From Agarophyton chilense (taxonomy: Eukaryota > Rhodophyta > Florideophyceae > Gracilariales > Gracilariaceae), in contig JARGXX010000101.1 in assembly GCA_030374765.1 (NCBI GenBank), positions 1 through 37,755 on the forward strand: 37,755 nucleotides of DNA. The letters run 5' to 3'. The notes under the pieces were generated by a model, which worked only from the letters and a program-made list of their open reading frames with translations, made no database searches and was not told the DNA's origin. The stretch's first letter is position 1, and each line of letters starts with the position of its first letter. A program made the position numbers and the translations under genes. Below, piece after piece: positions 16,876 to 28,600 of this stretch.

Positions 16876-18309
16876 ATGGTTGTTCCAGTGTTCGTCAAAA
16901 ACCACAAAATTTACGACTGCCATGGATGGATTCGAGTCCGCCATGCATTGTTATCGCATCGGAAATCGTGGTACATGAAACTGTTGGGCTCTACGCTCAC
17001 TCTGCATGACTGCATAGACAAGTCTGTGGAGCTGGAGTACTCGGTGACCTCTTGCAAGATCATGGGTCATCTTGGGGGCAAGTCGTTTACCGTCAAGTTT
17101 TCGAGTGGCGCTGCACTTCGTATTTACTGCGACTCAAAACCAAAGGCTGGTAGATGGAAGAGAGCCCTGCGGCGAGCTTCAGCGCTTGAATTCGAATACG
17201 AGTTTGTGTTGGGGAACGAAATCGAGCAAGACGGCAAAAGCTCGGTTTTCAACGCCGTTCACCGGGACAACAAAACCAAACACGCGGTGCAACGGATCTC
17301 CAAGGACCCTCTCCTCCGGAACTACGCGGAACAAAACCGCTTCCTGGGCCGACAAATCTACGCCCTGCGAACACTGCGCCACCCCAATATTCTGTCGGCG
17401 TCTCACATCTTCAACGAAGACGAACACGCCTACCTGGTTACCGCGCCGGTGAACGGAGACAGGCTTCGGGACGTGATCGCGCAAAATGGTGGGAACCTTC
17501 CTGAGGCAGCCGTTCGGCACGTTGCCAAGCAGCTTATTCCGGCTGTTGAGTATCTTCATCAGCGCGGTTTCGTTCATCGAAATATTACGACGGACACAAT
17601 CTGGTGCGACCACTCTGATCAAAAGAAGCCCAAAGTAGTGTTATCCAACTTTGATTTGGTGCATTTCGTGGACGACGAGGAGGATCAGCGAATGCGCGAC
17701 AGCGCGGGTGATGCTCGTTATCACGCGCCAGAGATTGTGCAAGGGCAGGCATATAACGCCGCAGTGGACATGTTCTCGGTGGGTGTCTGTTTGTACCGCA
17801 TGCTCAGCGGATCGTTTCCGTTTGCAATCGACCCGCATCGAAGGCACATAACCGTGGAGAACAGAAGGAACGGGCCTGCTTTCAGAGAAGAGTGCTGGAA
17901 GGACATCTCAACGGAAGCCAGGTCTTTCTTGAGTTCGCTTTTGGAGCGCTCTTGGGTGAATCGTGTGTCAGCAAGCGATGCAATCTACCACGACTGGTTT
18001 TCAGTTGAGCTACCAAATGATGTGCCGCCCGCTACAGCTTTCTCAAGCGATGGCGCCAAGGAAGCAGACACCCAGCGTACGGCTGTTTCTTCATTGTGCG
18101 GCGACAAGGTGCAGAAGATTGCGAGTATCGAAAAGCTCGCTGAAGAGAATGGTGTAACGCTCTCTCCATTTCTGCTGCGGTTCTTAAGCCCGATCTCGAG
18201 CGAGGTACCAATAAGTGAGAGGTCCCCTGTGGATGTGTTTGCGAGCAGTTTGAGGCAATACATGGGCAGCGCTAGCTTGTCTAGTAAATGCCGTCAGATA
18301 GAGAAATAG
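16876..18309 (+). CDS. PH-domain pseudokinase, unit 2 copy (477 aa)
   Basis: Full length, no stops. It has the same PH-like and kinase-fold domains as the unit 1 copy and the same lost catalytic residues (Q139, Q160, N236, loop Thr, N258). It has Lys250 and Tyr293. Tyr293 sits in the Q-A-Y-N-A-A-V-D-M-F stretch, where a Tyr is common in real kinases, so it looks ancestral and Cys293 in unit 1 derived. Apart from these it differs from unit 1 only by two synonymous changes near the HRN motif. Role inferred: non-catalytic signalling or scaffold protein. Confidence 0.9.
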   Translation: MVVPVFVKNHKIYDCHGWIRVRHALLSHRKSWYMKLLGSTLTLHDCIDKSVELEYSVTSCKIMGHLGGKSFTVKFSSGAALRIYCDSKPKAGRWKRALRRASALEFEYEFVLGNEIEQDGKSSVFNAVHRDNKTKHAVQRISKDPLLRNYAEQNRFLGRQIYALRTLRHPNILSASHIFNEDEHAYLVTAPVNGDRLRDVIAQNGGNLPEAAVRHVAKQLIPAVEYLHQRGFVHRNITTDTIWCDHSDQKKPKVVLSNFDLVHFVDDEEDQRMRDSAGDARYHAPEIVQGQAYNAAVDMFSVGVCLYRMLSGSFPFAIDPHRRHITVENRRNGPAFREECWKDISTEARSFLSSLLERSWVNRVSASDAIYHDWFSVELPNDVPPATAFSSDGAKEADTQRTAVSSLCGDKVQKIASIEKLAEENGVTLSPFLLRFLSPISSEVPISERSPVDVFASSLRQYMGSASLSSKCRQIEK

Positions 18310-18479
18310 ATCACGTACACTCCGTAAGTAGATTAGATACAAAAAAGATCCCATTCAACTGGGAAAAAATTTATCTGGATATCACAAAGCTTTGAGAGTT
18401 TAGACACAGAATTTGGGCACATTTCTGGGGTCAACGCTTCCTCATATCATGTCAAAAATTCTCAGACCATAAAAAGTTG

Positions 18480-19284
18480 CTGTCAAGGTAGACATGCTGT
18501 CATGTCTAAGTGCTGTAACTCTAGACAATATGCGATGGAGCGAGGCCAAAAAGGTCATTGACAAAGTTTACAAGAATATATATATGGACACGATAGCTTC
18601 TTGGACTATAAGCTTCTTCTGGAAAGAAACAATTTGTGGAATGAAACAAATAGTGGAATGAAACAATACCTCTTTTGTCGCAGGAGCCATGAAATGGAGC
18701 TCAGCATGTCGCTGAGCTACGGTCCCACCGCATACTTGGAAGTCTTCAATCAGCTCTTTATCAAAGAGGTTCAACGATGTCCTGTGCGTCGATCACTTCA
18801 ATCTAGATAGAAATCTCCTCATGCTATTAAAGCAATTTAGCAAATCCGGCACATCTTTGCTGGTCTTCTGCACCCACGTGAAAGCTTTTATACTTTTACT
18901 GTTCTCTGAGGACGTCGACTCATCTGGTGGAGTAAATCTTGCTGTGCATCGAGCTTACAGTGATAGCGTACAAGAATCATATTTTTGAACCAGTCGGGAC
19001 TAGAACTGGACACCCTGTATCTGGGTCTATGAATATTGCAACAACTGAGCAGATTTGGCGCATCGTTGCTTATCTTCTTGTACCTAGATCATATTTTGGA
19101 CACATGCAATGTATGGATCTCATCTCGAGATATTCGTTTGCGCATATTGGCCTTCCCCAAACCTTGATGAGGTAGTAATTGGATTTATGGACAGTTGGGT
19201 CATTTAGTTTTAGCACCCTCTTTTGATTAAATTGGACAAGTTTTTTCAATTGGCGAATTCAAGAAGTACGTGAAAGCATCATTT
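18480..19284 (+). pseudogene. Degraded copia pol relic, left part (pre-integrase to integrase), unit 2
   Basis: It aligns to the intact pol of the block B element by eye: CTGTCATG...GCTGTAACTCTAGA and TGGA-CGAGG match the region at 8648-8700, ACTATAAGCTTCTTCTGGA matches the codons for DYKLLLERN, and later stretches match the integrase codons for CVDHLYLD, MDLITRYSS, FEASWVSQ and GAFKNYTKK. Frameshifts and stops throughout. It is clearly an older, distinct member of the same or a sister family. Alignment breaks near 19285. Confidence 0.8.
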
Positions 19285-20211
19285 CCGTTCAAAGTAGTTA
19301 CGGGACATAACGCGGGTGGTTAAAACCCAAGGGGACACAAGTACTAGACACGCTCTCGAAAATAACAGCCCGGAATAGGGCAAAGAAAAAAAGTCAAAGA
19401 AAGGCTGCAGGAAAAAAGAGTGTAATGGGTAGAGAGTGCAAATGAAAAAGTGACCAATATATATATATTTGACAAGCAGAGACAAATGTATAAATATGTC
19501 ATGTAATAGAAAAAAGTGTCGGGGAACCTGATATCGCATACAAGACATCAGACGTCGGTATCTTTGTAATAAGAGCGTCTTGGTGCGCTTTGATGCTTAC
19601 GGTGGCCTTTGCTTACCTGCATTTGGCGATGGCTCTGCACGTAAATTCTGCAGACCACACAGCGCGATAGATAAAATTTTGGAAATGGAGGATGACGCAC
19701 ACGATTTGAACATTCAGAAACGACTGAAAGACAGTGAAGAGCGCGCGGGTCACTAAAAGACCGGAAAGAAGGTAAAATGTCGATGAAAGATGTGCTTTAT
19801 TTTGTAGTGCTGACGGGTTCCACTTCCGAATCGGAGCATTGCCCAATTGGATACTCACTCGCAAATACCGCAAAAGTAAGCACTTTATGCAGGGCAGATA
19901 AAAGTCAGTCCTTACACAAATTGCGAAAAGAACAATGAAAGTCATTCACTCTTGAACAAGTGACATATTGCCGTAGATTGTGAGCCTTACACCGTAGCAA
20001 GCAGTTCTGATATCAACAAGAGGTGCTTTACAGATCCATGTGAGTGACAGGTTTGCAGAAAAGAACGGCACATTCGCAGCAGAGAGAAACCCCAACTCCC
20101 AAGTGAAGAAAGAAAAAGTAGTTGGTGTCAAGAGAGGCCTAGTCTGTGCTAAGTAATGACTTTGGTCGAAAAATAGAAGGATAGTGAGATGCTTTAGTCG
20201 AGCTTAGTTTA
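19285..20211. other. Insert within the copia relic, left part: unrecognised
   Basis: No gene recognised. A purine-rich stretch and an (AT)n run lie at about 19375-19470. Near 19590-19790 a short stretch resembles a decayed ORF (ATGCTTACGGTGGCCTTTG...), whose unit 3 counterpart at 37442 stays open for 64 codons with a hydrophobic start. Coding is doubtful. Confidence 0.5.
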
Positions 20212-20217
20212 CCAGAA

Positions 20218-20363
20218 TTGGTCGGAGCCGACCAAGGTTGGCCATATACAGACAATTTCGAGTTAGGCCGGCTCGAAAAATTCGCGCGGCTGCCGGTCCA
20301 AAACCGGCGAGCTTGTCCGTAAATTTGCGCCATTCTCGACGCAAAACGCATTTGCGTTTCGTC
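20218..20363. other. Cluster of four inverted repeats
   Basis: Four hairpins in 146 bp: TTGGTCGG/CCGACCAA (20218-20235), TTTCGAG/CTCGAAA (20256-20278), GCCGGT/ACCGGC (20292-20308) and AAACGCA/TGCGTTT (20344-20359), the last extended by GACG/CGTC across a bulge. The density is far above the surrounding DNA. It could be a fold-back element end or a structured RNA; no identity can be given. Confidence 0.5.
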
Positions 20364-20439
20364 TTGAATTTGTAACTCTAACTAAACCATTTTCTACAGC
20401 GCTCCGTCCAAATAATAGCATTGTCGTACAATCACCTCT

Positions 20440-20860
20440 GGGGTCTGCTACTGTCTTGTCTTGGGAGCGTGTTGACGCTCAACCTTAGAAGGTACACGTG
20501 ATAAACCTCGATGGTAATAGGGCACCGTGAAAACCCGCAGGGGCAAACGGCGGGGCAACTAGCCTATACCGTGTAGGTGAACGATGGTAGGCATCGACGC
20601 GCGGTAAAACCTATGTGGTAGTTGAGAAACAATAAACCAAAAGGTATGGTTGTGACCCAAGTGGTGCCTGTCTTTATCAGAATAGGGTGAAGGAGGTGCA
20701 ATTCCCTATATGCAGTGGAATGCACTCTCATGATCACCCGGGAGGTGCCAGCAAGGAACGGTCTCTGATCTAGTGTCAGAGCCCTGGCCACAACTGGCTA
20801 CAGTACCAGGTGGCCCCTCCACTACTGTACTGAAATAAATATAATTACAATTACAATTAC
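20440..20860 (+). mobile_element. Probable 3' end of a non-LTR retrotransposon or SINE
   Basis: A GC-richer island of about 400 bp with no long ORF, ending in an (AATTAC)n tail (20843-20860), the kind of short simple-repeat tail seen at LINE/SINE 3' ends. A small hairpin (CTCTGA/TCAGAG) lies near 20772. No reverse transcriptase is left, so the family cannot be named. Confidence 0.4.
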
Positions 20861-20869
20861 TAGCAACCA

Positions 20870-20930
20870 CTCAACCAGAAGGTACATGTCAACACTACAC
20901 GTGGCTGATAACACCTAGATGGTAGCTCGC
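20870..20930 (+). repeat. Diverged second copy of the motif at 20478-20520
   Basis: CTCAACC, AGAAGGTACA and GATAA-ACCT-GATGGTA occur in the same order here and at 20478-20520, with a roughly 19-bp length difference. It begins 10 bp after the (AATTAC)n tail, as if two related elements sit head to tail. Confidence 0.55.
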
Positions 20931-21319
20931 CTGGAGCTGCGTGGCCGATGATCCCTCGCATCCATCACCTACAAGGTCAGTGTAGTATATCGACAACGTC
21001 AAAGGTCAAACCTTCTGCCACTATACGACAAGCTTCGTTACTATATTTCTTGAGTGCAACTGTAGACCTGGTGTGCATTGCTTACAGGAATATACAAGAA
21101 GCGTCGTGCGTTACACCAGTGCGTGTTAGACGTCTCACAGTATACAATCAAATTTTGGATTCAGATTTGCTCAGTCAAATCTGGTCTACATTCTAAAAAT
21201 ACCATGAAATCTACGCAAAGCATGATTTGGATTGTATTTGTGCGATGTTTCGAAGCTAATGGTTTGTACTTCAACTCTACACTTGTTACACGAAAATACG
21301 TCTGTATATAAAATGATGT
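20931..21319. other. Right part of insert: unrecognised
   Basis: No gene recognised; copia homology resumes near 21320. Confidence 0.4.
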
Positions 21320-22040
21320 ACGTTATGGTGGAATGATATCTGTGTTTGAATTAGCAAACGGTTCCACCAACTCCGTTGATTCGGCTTTCCAAGATTGAAT
21401 TGTTGCCGCAAATGGTGTTGAAGAACCTGCAAAGATGCCAAATCGTCGTAAAGAAGCTCTCCGACTCCGAAATCTAAGGGTGTTTAAGGGTTATCTATTT
21501 CTGTTTGAAATCTGGTTGAATTCACCCAGAACAAATAACTTAAAAAGAAAGCAATTGCTCAGTAGCTCAAAACATTTTTTGTTCCATTTTTAATGCACAC
21601 CACTTCTCTATTACTTGAAAGTGACTTTGTCAGTCGTCGGAATCTATTGAACACCTTTTTTCTGTATATCACAAGAAGTCCTTACTCTTTATGTGTACAT
21701 GTTATTGATGAATTACAATAACTCTCTCAAAAGAAGGCTGGTTGTGTTCCAAACGATGACGTGACTAAGACAACATATGCTTGTTTCAGGCTTGCAAACG
21801 GGGTGACGATGAGTTTCAGACATAGCTTTTGAAGTCAGAAACTGAACTTTGAGTCAAAACATCTGTTGTGAGGCACATATGCAATACCGTTTACCGATAG
21901 ACTTGTGCACTTTGCATAAAAACACAAAAAACTTGAGATGAACTATGATGATGGTGACAAAGAATGCCAGGAATTGAGAAATGAAAACTGAGAAGTAGCA
22001 ATTGCGATTTCTCTAAATGCTGGTACACTATCAAGTAGTG
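21320..22040 (+). pseudogene. Degraded copia pol relic, right part (post-integrase to Tudor-like)
   Basis: GTGTTTGAATTAGCAAACGG matches codons for AFELAKGF of the intact pol, followed by CGTCGTAAAGAAGCTCTCCG matching the RRKLALILR region. At about 21940-21990 ACTATGATGATGGTGAC matches the YDDGD motif of the Tudor-like segment. Stops and frameshifts throughout. It shows that the Tudor-like segment was already part of this older element. Confidence 0.7.
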
Positions 22041-23220
22041 TGTCATATATGACGTTCAATACTGCCAGGCGGAGCGGTCACAAAGATGTTCGATCTTTTC
22101 CTCAAGAGAGTAAATCAGCAAATGGAGATCCTAAAGCTAACAGCATAACATCAGTCGTCCAGCAATCTCAAGAAGTTTTGCATGAACTTTGAATCCGAAT
22201 ATGATACCCACACGGTGCTCGAAGCCCACGAATTACACACATCTTTGTCAGGTGTTGTAAGTGATCTACATATTTTCTCACATATAGCTTCGTATGCAAC
22301 ATATGGACGGCCCAAAAGCCCAGACTGGCGTCCTTTCGTATAAATGGCTTGTCCTTTAAGACATCATAAGAAAAGCTTTGTTTTTGGTGGCCGACTACAC
22401 ACCCACCATTGGGACCTTCTCTAAAAGTCATTACTCATCTGCTAACCTTTTCCTTCCATACCGCCGATTTTCGGCCATGGCAGTAGGGAAAGATTTGCAT
22501 TCTCGTCTTTTCTAAATTCCATCCAGTCTCAAACCTGCTAACGCCTTTTCTGGACTCAATAAGGTGACCGTTCATTTTTAATAGAGGTATTTGAAGCATT
22601 TTTTCGTGGTCAAACACGTGATTCCGTCTTCTTCTAACTTAAACCACAGTATTACAATTTCAGGTGTCCTCCATTCCTTAATGTTCCTTTTCAAATTTTC
22701 AAGCATGAGATTAGAAGACCCGATCCTTATCTGAATACAAAATGACTATATTCAAGCTTTACCTACTTCTGGCTCAGTATTTAAAGCCGCAAACACGTCG
22801 ATGTTATGTGATTTCCCACACCAAATTCTTTGAGTTCATTCAAAGTCTTTCTTTCTATGCACAAGAGCTTGATCAGAGACTTGTAAATTATATTGAAGAT
22901 TCATACAACAAAACCTGTCCACCCCCGGATAGAAAAAAGAGATGACAAATATACTCTACCACATGTAACTTGTTTTTCAAGACTGCTCCCTTGTTGAAAC
23001 TTTACGAAAAGATCAAATAGAGCGTGAAAACGTATCATGTCCCACAAACCTTTTGTACCCCTCTCTCGTCACTTTCTACTGGAGTTTGGAGCTCAAGAAG
23101 AAGTACATAGACATCATGACTGTAAGAGTAGGCTCTTACTAAACGTTAAATCACTTTTAATACTTTGAGCCTGGCTCTCCTCTTTGATTGAATCTTCTAC
23201 CGGTTCTACCCTTATATACT
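22041..23220. other. End of block C: nothing recognised
   Basis: AT-rich. Short frames at 22168-22431 (-) and 22742-22945 (+) have no recognisable domain. Confidence 0.5.
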
Positions 23221-24517
23221 CGTAGAAATAGTATTTGAATGTTTACACTTGGTTCGAACATTCTCTCGTGGGTATTTGTTCAATTACCAATACGAAAGGT
23301 GGCCATGAAATATTTTTAATACAATGACATATGTATAGAGTTGAACTTGGCGTACAGCGCACACCCACTAGCCTAAGTAGTGTTTGACATCATCAAAATT
23401 GATTTTACACTCTTATTTGACATCCATCTTTTGATAATAGGGTCTTTAACTTCAGAAGGCATCAAAATTGCTTAAGGCGAAATCTGGTGCGAAATAAGTT
23501 ACTTTGAATAATGATTTCGCTATGGAATCTTTTCGTTCATCTCACACTCTACCACAGAACCAGAGGAAAATATTCAATAGGTCAAGCAGCCTTTATCTGC
23601 AGAGCAGAAAAGAAGCACCACAATACTTTGGTCTACTTGGGTCACTTAGTTTTCCTTTTTCCTTCTTAAAGAAGCGTTCCACTCTTTTTGCGAACGTGTT
23701 TGTGTCAAAAGTATTTATCTGAAAGTGATAGCATCGGTCTCGTATCAAAACGTGTGCACTATAAGTTTTGTATTAAAGAACAATGTTTTTATCTCAGCTC
23801 TCTGATTTGGATGTCTCACTTATTATTCAAGTGATCTAGAGCTATATACAATATAAGTTTTCTATCCATATAAAACTGCCGACATATGTATCAACAACAC
23901 TAAGAGCATAAAAATAGAAATAAAACATGCAACTAACGCAACTCTTCAACATATTACATCATCAGTAGCGAAGGATCAAGTAGCCTCTGTTTTTCTTACT
24001 GCACGGACCTTGGGCAACCAACAGCTCACTTCGATACTATGCTATGAATAGACGATCGTTCCCGTACAAAATCCAATAAAGTCTCGCATAGAACGAGCTT
24101 GTATATATCAACCCTACAATAGGTTCCAATCTTGTGGTTTACTGAGATCGATACGCCATCCGACGCACAGCTCATTTCTTTTGAAACTGGGTGGAACCAC
24201 GCTTTCTAGTGGTAGAAGCGCATTTGGGTTGAGGTTGGCGGTTGCTAACACAACATGCTCCTGTGCAAGTCCTTTTCAGCTGAGATACGAACTCCCTATG
24301 CCCTTGCCGCTTCAGAGTCAAACTATGACAATGTTTGGAAGCGTGAAGTGGTACTGGCTCCCCAAACCTTTCAATAGTTTTTATTGAGTTCCGAATAGGA
24401 GTAATGGCATCTATAATAGCAACAGAAATCGATAACAAACATTTTTGGAAGTATTCGAGGATATCCAAATTCAATACAACGACGCTTTTATTTTCTACAC
24501 GAGGAACTTTTGAAACA
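23221..24517. other. Block B flank before copia copy 2: no gene seen
   Basis: Matches 5157-6825 with scattered changes but lacks 373 bp present in unit 1. Confidence 0.65.
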
Positions 24518-24522
24518 CATGT
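24518..24522. repeat. Target site duplication CATGT, left, copia copy 2
   Basis: Same sequence and same flanks as 6826-6830; partner at 29701-29705. Confidence 0.85.
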
Positions 24523-24889
24523 TATGAGAACGATCATTGATGTAAGTCGATCGTTTACAAATACGCCCGCTCAATGCTTTGTATTTGAATACTTAATTGT
24601 CGTTGCTATGAGTATGAGAACGATCATTGATGGAAGTCGATCGTCTACAAATACGCCCGCTCAATGCTTTGTATTTGAACACTTAATTGTCGTTGCTATG
24701 AGTCATCATTCGTACCACATGGAAACCTCTTATATCATGTATTACGCCCGTTAATTATGTTGTAATGTACTCTATTTATACATCTATGTACCTCATGTTT
24801 GTAAACATCTGCGACCGCGGCGCCGCTATTGTGTACTCTGTCCTACACTGTGTGTACCTAGTTCTACACCGCAAGTCTAATCATTCTTA
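24523..24889 (+). repeat. 5' LTR, copia copy 2 (with 90-bp duplication 24523-24702)
   Basis: Almost identical to 6831-7197, including the tandem duplication. Confidence 0.9.
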
Positions 24890-24907
24890 GTTATGGGCCC
24901 AGCGCGC
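24890..24907 (+). other. Primer-binding site, copia copy 2
   Basis: Identical to 7198-7215; contains the gag ATG at 24893. Confidence 0.85.
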
Positions 24908-25645
24908 CAGTCCAATCTGCCGTCCCGGCCCAAGTTCTCCTGGGATGCCAAGTCTCCTCCATGGACTGATGGCAAAGGTGACCAGGAAGAATATCGTGAT
25001 GCTGTGAAGCTCTGGCAAACGTTTCATAACGCACTACCAGCTTCGAACAGCAACAAGATTCCAATTGCACTTCAGGCTATATGTCTTAAGTCGCAACTGT
25101 ATGGCCGTGCAAAGGACCTCTGCTCCGGAATTGCTGATGGCCAGTTGACGGAAGATGGCGCTGTGGATCATCTGGTAGGAAAAATTTACCAGAAGGACGC
25201 TCTCTCTGTAGTCAGTGAGGCCTATCGCGATTTCAATTAACTCTGGAATACTCGTAGAGGCAACACAAAGACTATGAAGAACTTCGAATCCCGTTTCTCC
25301 GCGCAAGTTGCAAAGTTCAACTCCATCTCTGCAACGACTAAGCTTCCAGAGTGTATTACGGTGCTAATGCTGCTATCCAACTCTGCAATTGACGACTCTC
25401 AGCGGGTCTCTGTCATGGCAGCAGCTGCACCTTCCGATGAGAACCTGAATTCTCAATCGTCGAATGATGAGTTTCTGAGCTCTATCACGTATCAGTCAGT
25501 GGCCTCGGTAATAAAGCAGTGCGACAAGACTTCGCATGCCCTGAGTGGTACTGTACCGCTTACTGCTAGTTCTGCTGGCACCACGCAACACCGCGAACAA
25601 CATCGCTATAGCAAGAACAGTTCTGGTTACCGTTACAAAGGATAG
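24893..25645 (+). pseudogene. Copia Gag, copy 2, interrupted by TAA
   Basis: Same 250-codon capsid region as copy 1, but a CAA Gln codon has become TAA (25238-25240), truncating the product to 115 residues. The frame continues from 25241 to the shared TAG at 25643-25645. Confidence 0.88.
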
Positions 25646-25654
25646 TCTCCTTCA

Positions 25655-28600
25655 ATGAAATATCCTTGTGACATATGCGGCAAATACGGTCATTGGAAAC
25701 GTAACCATAACCCTGACGGCTCACTACCTCATCATGTCAAGTCGTTCGATGCACCAGCTACATCATCTGCTTCGCGAGCTCCTGGATCGCGCCCTGACCA
25801 TGATCAAGAAAGGAGAGACAAGTCGCAAAGGAAGACAGTGTCGTTTAATATGGAAACTCTGACTAGTTCATCAGCTAGTACCGGCAAGTCACCTGTCGAA
25901 GTTGGACCTCTACTTGACGACGGAGCACCGTACTCTGCAATTGGCCTTATCGAACTGAATCTACTTGCTGACCATATAGGGATATCGCCCAATCCCAAGC
26001 TCGATGCTATTACCAAAGCACTCGATGGACATACACATTGGCAGTATGGAGTCGGTGAACACTCCAGTCCGGCACGCTGCATCCTAGGATCTATTGTCAT
26101 CACTGCGACATCTGACCAAGGTAGACCAGTCCGTATCACCCACCTTGTCCTGGATGGATCTTCTCAGTGGGTCATAGGAAAAAATGTAACTCGCAAGGCC
26201 AACATCGAGCATATTGGAAGAAATGCATTGGTCTTCCTGGCTGATGGTCATAGAGACCATATATCTATAATCAATGAAAGTTTCTTAAGCTACATAGCTC
26301 TAGATCGGTTTACCTCTCATTGTAACAATGGTTCTACACTGTCATGCCTCTCAGCAGTCACTCTCGATAGTGCACCATGGCTTGAGGTCAAGAAGATTAT
26401 AGACAAAGTCCACAAGCACGTTTGTGGTCATGCAAGCTATACAGACTACAAGCTCCTCCTCGAGAGAAACGGATTTTGGAATGAAACCATAGCTTCCTAT
26501 CTCACGGACATGGTCAATCGCTGCACGGCTTGTCGGAGCACATCGGTCCCGCAGCCCAGTCGTAAGGTTTCAATCAGTTCTCTGTCAAAGAAATTCAACG
26601 AGGTTCTCTGTGTTGATCATCTCTATCTCGATGAAATACTACTAATGCATCTGATGGATCTCATCACACGATATTCGAGCGTCTATGCAGTTACCTCGAC
26701 AAATCTCTCAGAAGCTGTTGTTGGCTTTGAAGCTTCATGGGTATCACAATTCTGGTACCCTGACTCTATTCGTGCAGACAAGGCATTCCAAATAGGGGCA
26801 TTCAAGAACTACACCAAGAAGCTTGGAATCCCAATTCACCCAGTGCCTCCTGGTAGGCACTCCAAGAATGCAATAGAGTCTAAACACAGCATCATCCGTA
26901 GCGTCTTTATTCGTCTAAAAGAAGCTGCTGGCGCAGACTTCGATCCAAAGCTCGCAGCATACAAGGCTGTGTCAATCTCAAATGACCTCTATGGCAACGA
27001 CACTATGTCTGCATTCGAACTAGCCAAAGGCTTTTCTAGCCCTATCGTTGCAAAGCCTATCGAAACTGTAATCCCGGATGATGTGCTCAATGCTCGTGAC
27101 CAGCTTAAAGCTCGTCGCAAACTGGCGCTTATCTTGCGCTCGAAGGCAGTGACCAAAGTGCCAATTGCAGCTGGTGATCTGATAGAAGTATACCAAAAGA
27201 AAGAATTTGAGAAGAGAGGAAAATGGTCCGATCCCAAACCGGTCCTCTCTATCAACCAGCATGCACGTTCAGTGACTGTATCAGGACGCAAAAATCGAGA
27301 AATCACTGTTGCATTTGAAGATACTCGCCCAGCGCTGCCTCAAGAAAGCTTCGCCCAACTAGTACAAGATGGTATTGACTCGATATCCGAGAGTTCAAGT
27401 GACCATTGTACTGCTTTAAAGGCACAGGCTGAAATGAACACAGATGTCAACTTTGAATGCTCTGTACCAAGTGACACTGCTGTTGACTTATCTCAAGGTT
27501 CGTCTGATATCAACACACCTGTTGATGCACCTGTTGATGGTGACTTCTCTACTGAATCCTCAAACGTTGAACCCTGTGTAGGAGACAATATCTCTGTTCT
27601 CTGGCCCCTTGAAGAACAATTCTTCCCTGGCACTGTCCACTCGGCAACAGAAGATGGTCGTCTAAACATACACTATGATGATGGGGATGTAGAACAACTT
27701 GAAATGGAGAAGGAGGTATGGAAGTTTACTGAAACACTCCCAGCCAGTTCTGGTACATTGGCACAACTGGAAGTCACAAGCACTGAGAACTCAGTCCTAG
27801 ATTCGATTCTTGACCATTTTGGGAACAAACCATTTCTAAGGCACCACGCACAAGGGTTTGACCAATACCCTTTAGTCAACGCCTACAATGCAGAGGAAGA
27901 TACATTTCTCAAGACTGTTCGCCCGGTCACACACGAAGAAGTCCCTCCGAACTCCAATGTTATCAGCAGTCACACCTTATACAAAGTGAAGACTAATGAT
28001 GACGGGTCTCTCAAGCTTAAAGCACGTATTGCACCACATGGGAACGAGGACGATTTGAAGAACGTCTTGAGCAAAGACTGTACCACATGCCCACCCACAG
28101 GACTTCGGATCCTCGAATCAATTGCATCTCTATTCGGCTGGATAATCCACAGGGCTGATGTGAAGGCTGCGTTTCTGCAGACAGGGGAGGTTCAAAGAAA
28201 CGTCTATGTTCGCCCATTCAAAGAAAGCCAAATGAAATCGACTCATCTTTGGCTACTTCGGACAGCTGCCTACGGCCTTGTCAATGCAAATGCCAAGTGG
28301 CAGAACCAGTCCGATAATGTTATGTTTGACATTGGACTCAAGCAGTCGACCCATGTTCCTCAGCTTTTCTTCCAGAAAGAAAACGGAAGGCTGGTATTAA
28401 TTTTTGCTAAAATAGTTGACGACTTGAAAGCTGCAGGCGATGGCGACAGTGTGAAACGCTTCATGGAGGAGTTTGACAGACGATTCAAGTTTGGTGATGT
28501 GATGCAAGGACCAGGCAAACTCCGATTCTTTGGCATCAACACTGTTCAAAATGGCGACTTTACCATTGAGACAGATGCGGACGATAAGATGAACTCTGTA

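Larger units (their letters stand above)
18399..23220. repeat. Block C: 4.8 kb of degraded repeats, absent from unit 1
   Basis: It begins 89 bp after the kinase stop codon and ends where block B resumes (CGTAGAAATAG). It holds an old copia relic split by about 2 kb of other repeats, then about 1.1 kb without recognisable content. Unit 3 carries the same block at only about 93% identity, against about 99% for block A. Confidence 0.85.

Noticed and set aside
22168..22431. Possible gypsy-type RT fragment on the minus strand
   Set aside because: A short resemblance (YVDHLQHLTK) without neighbouring RT motifs or YxDD; too weak to report.
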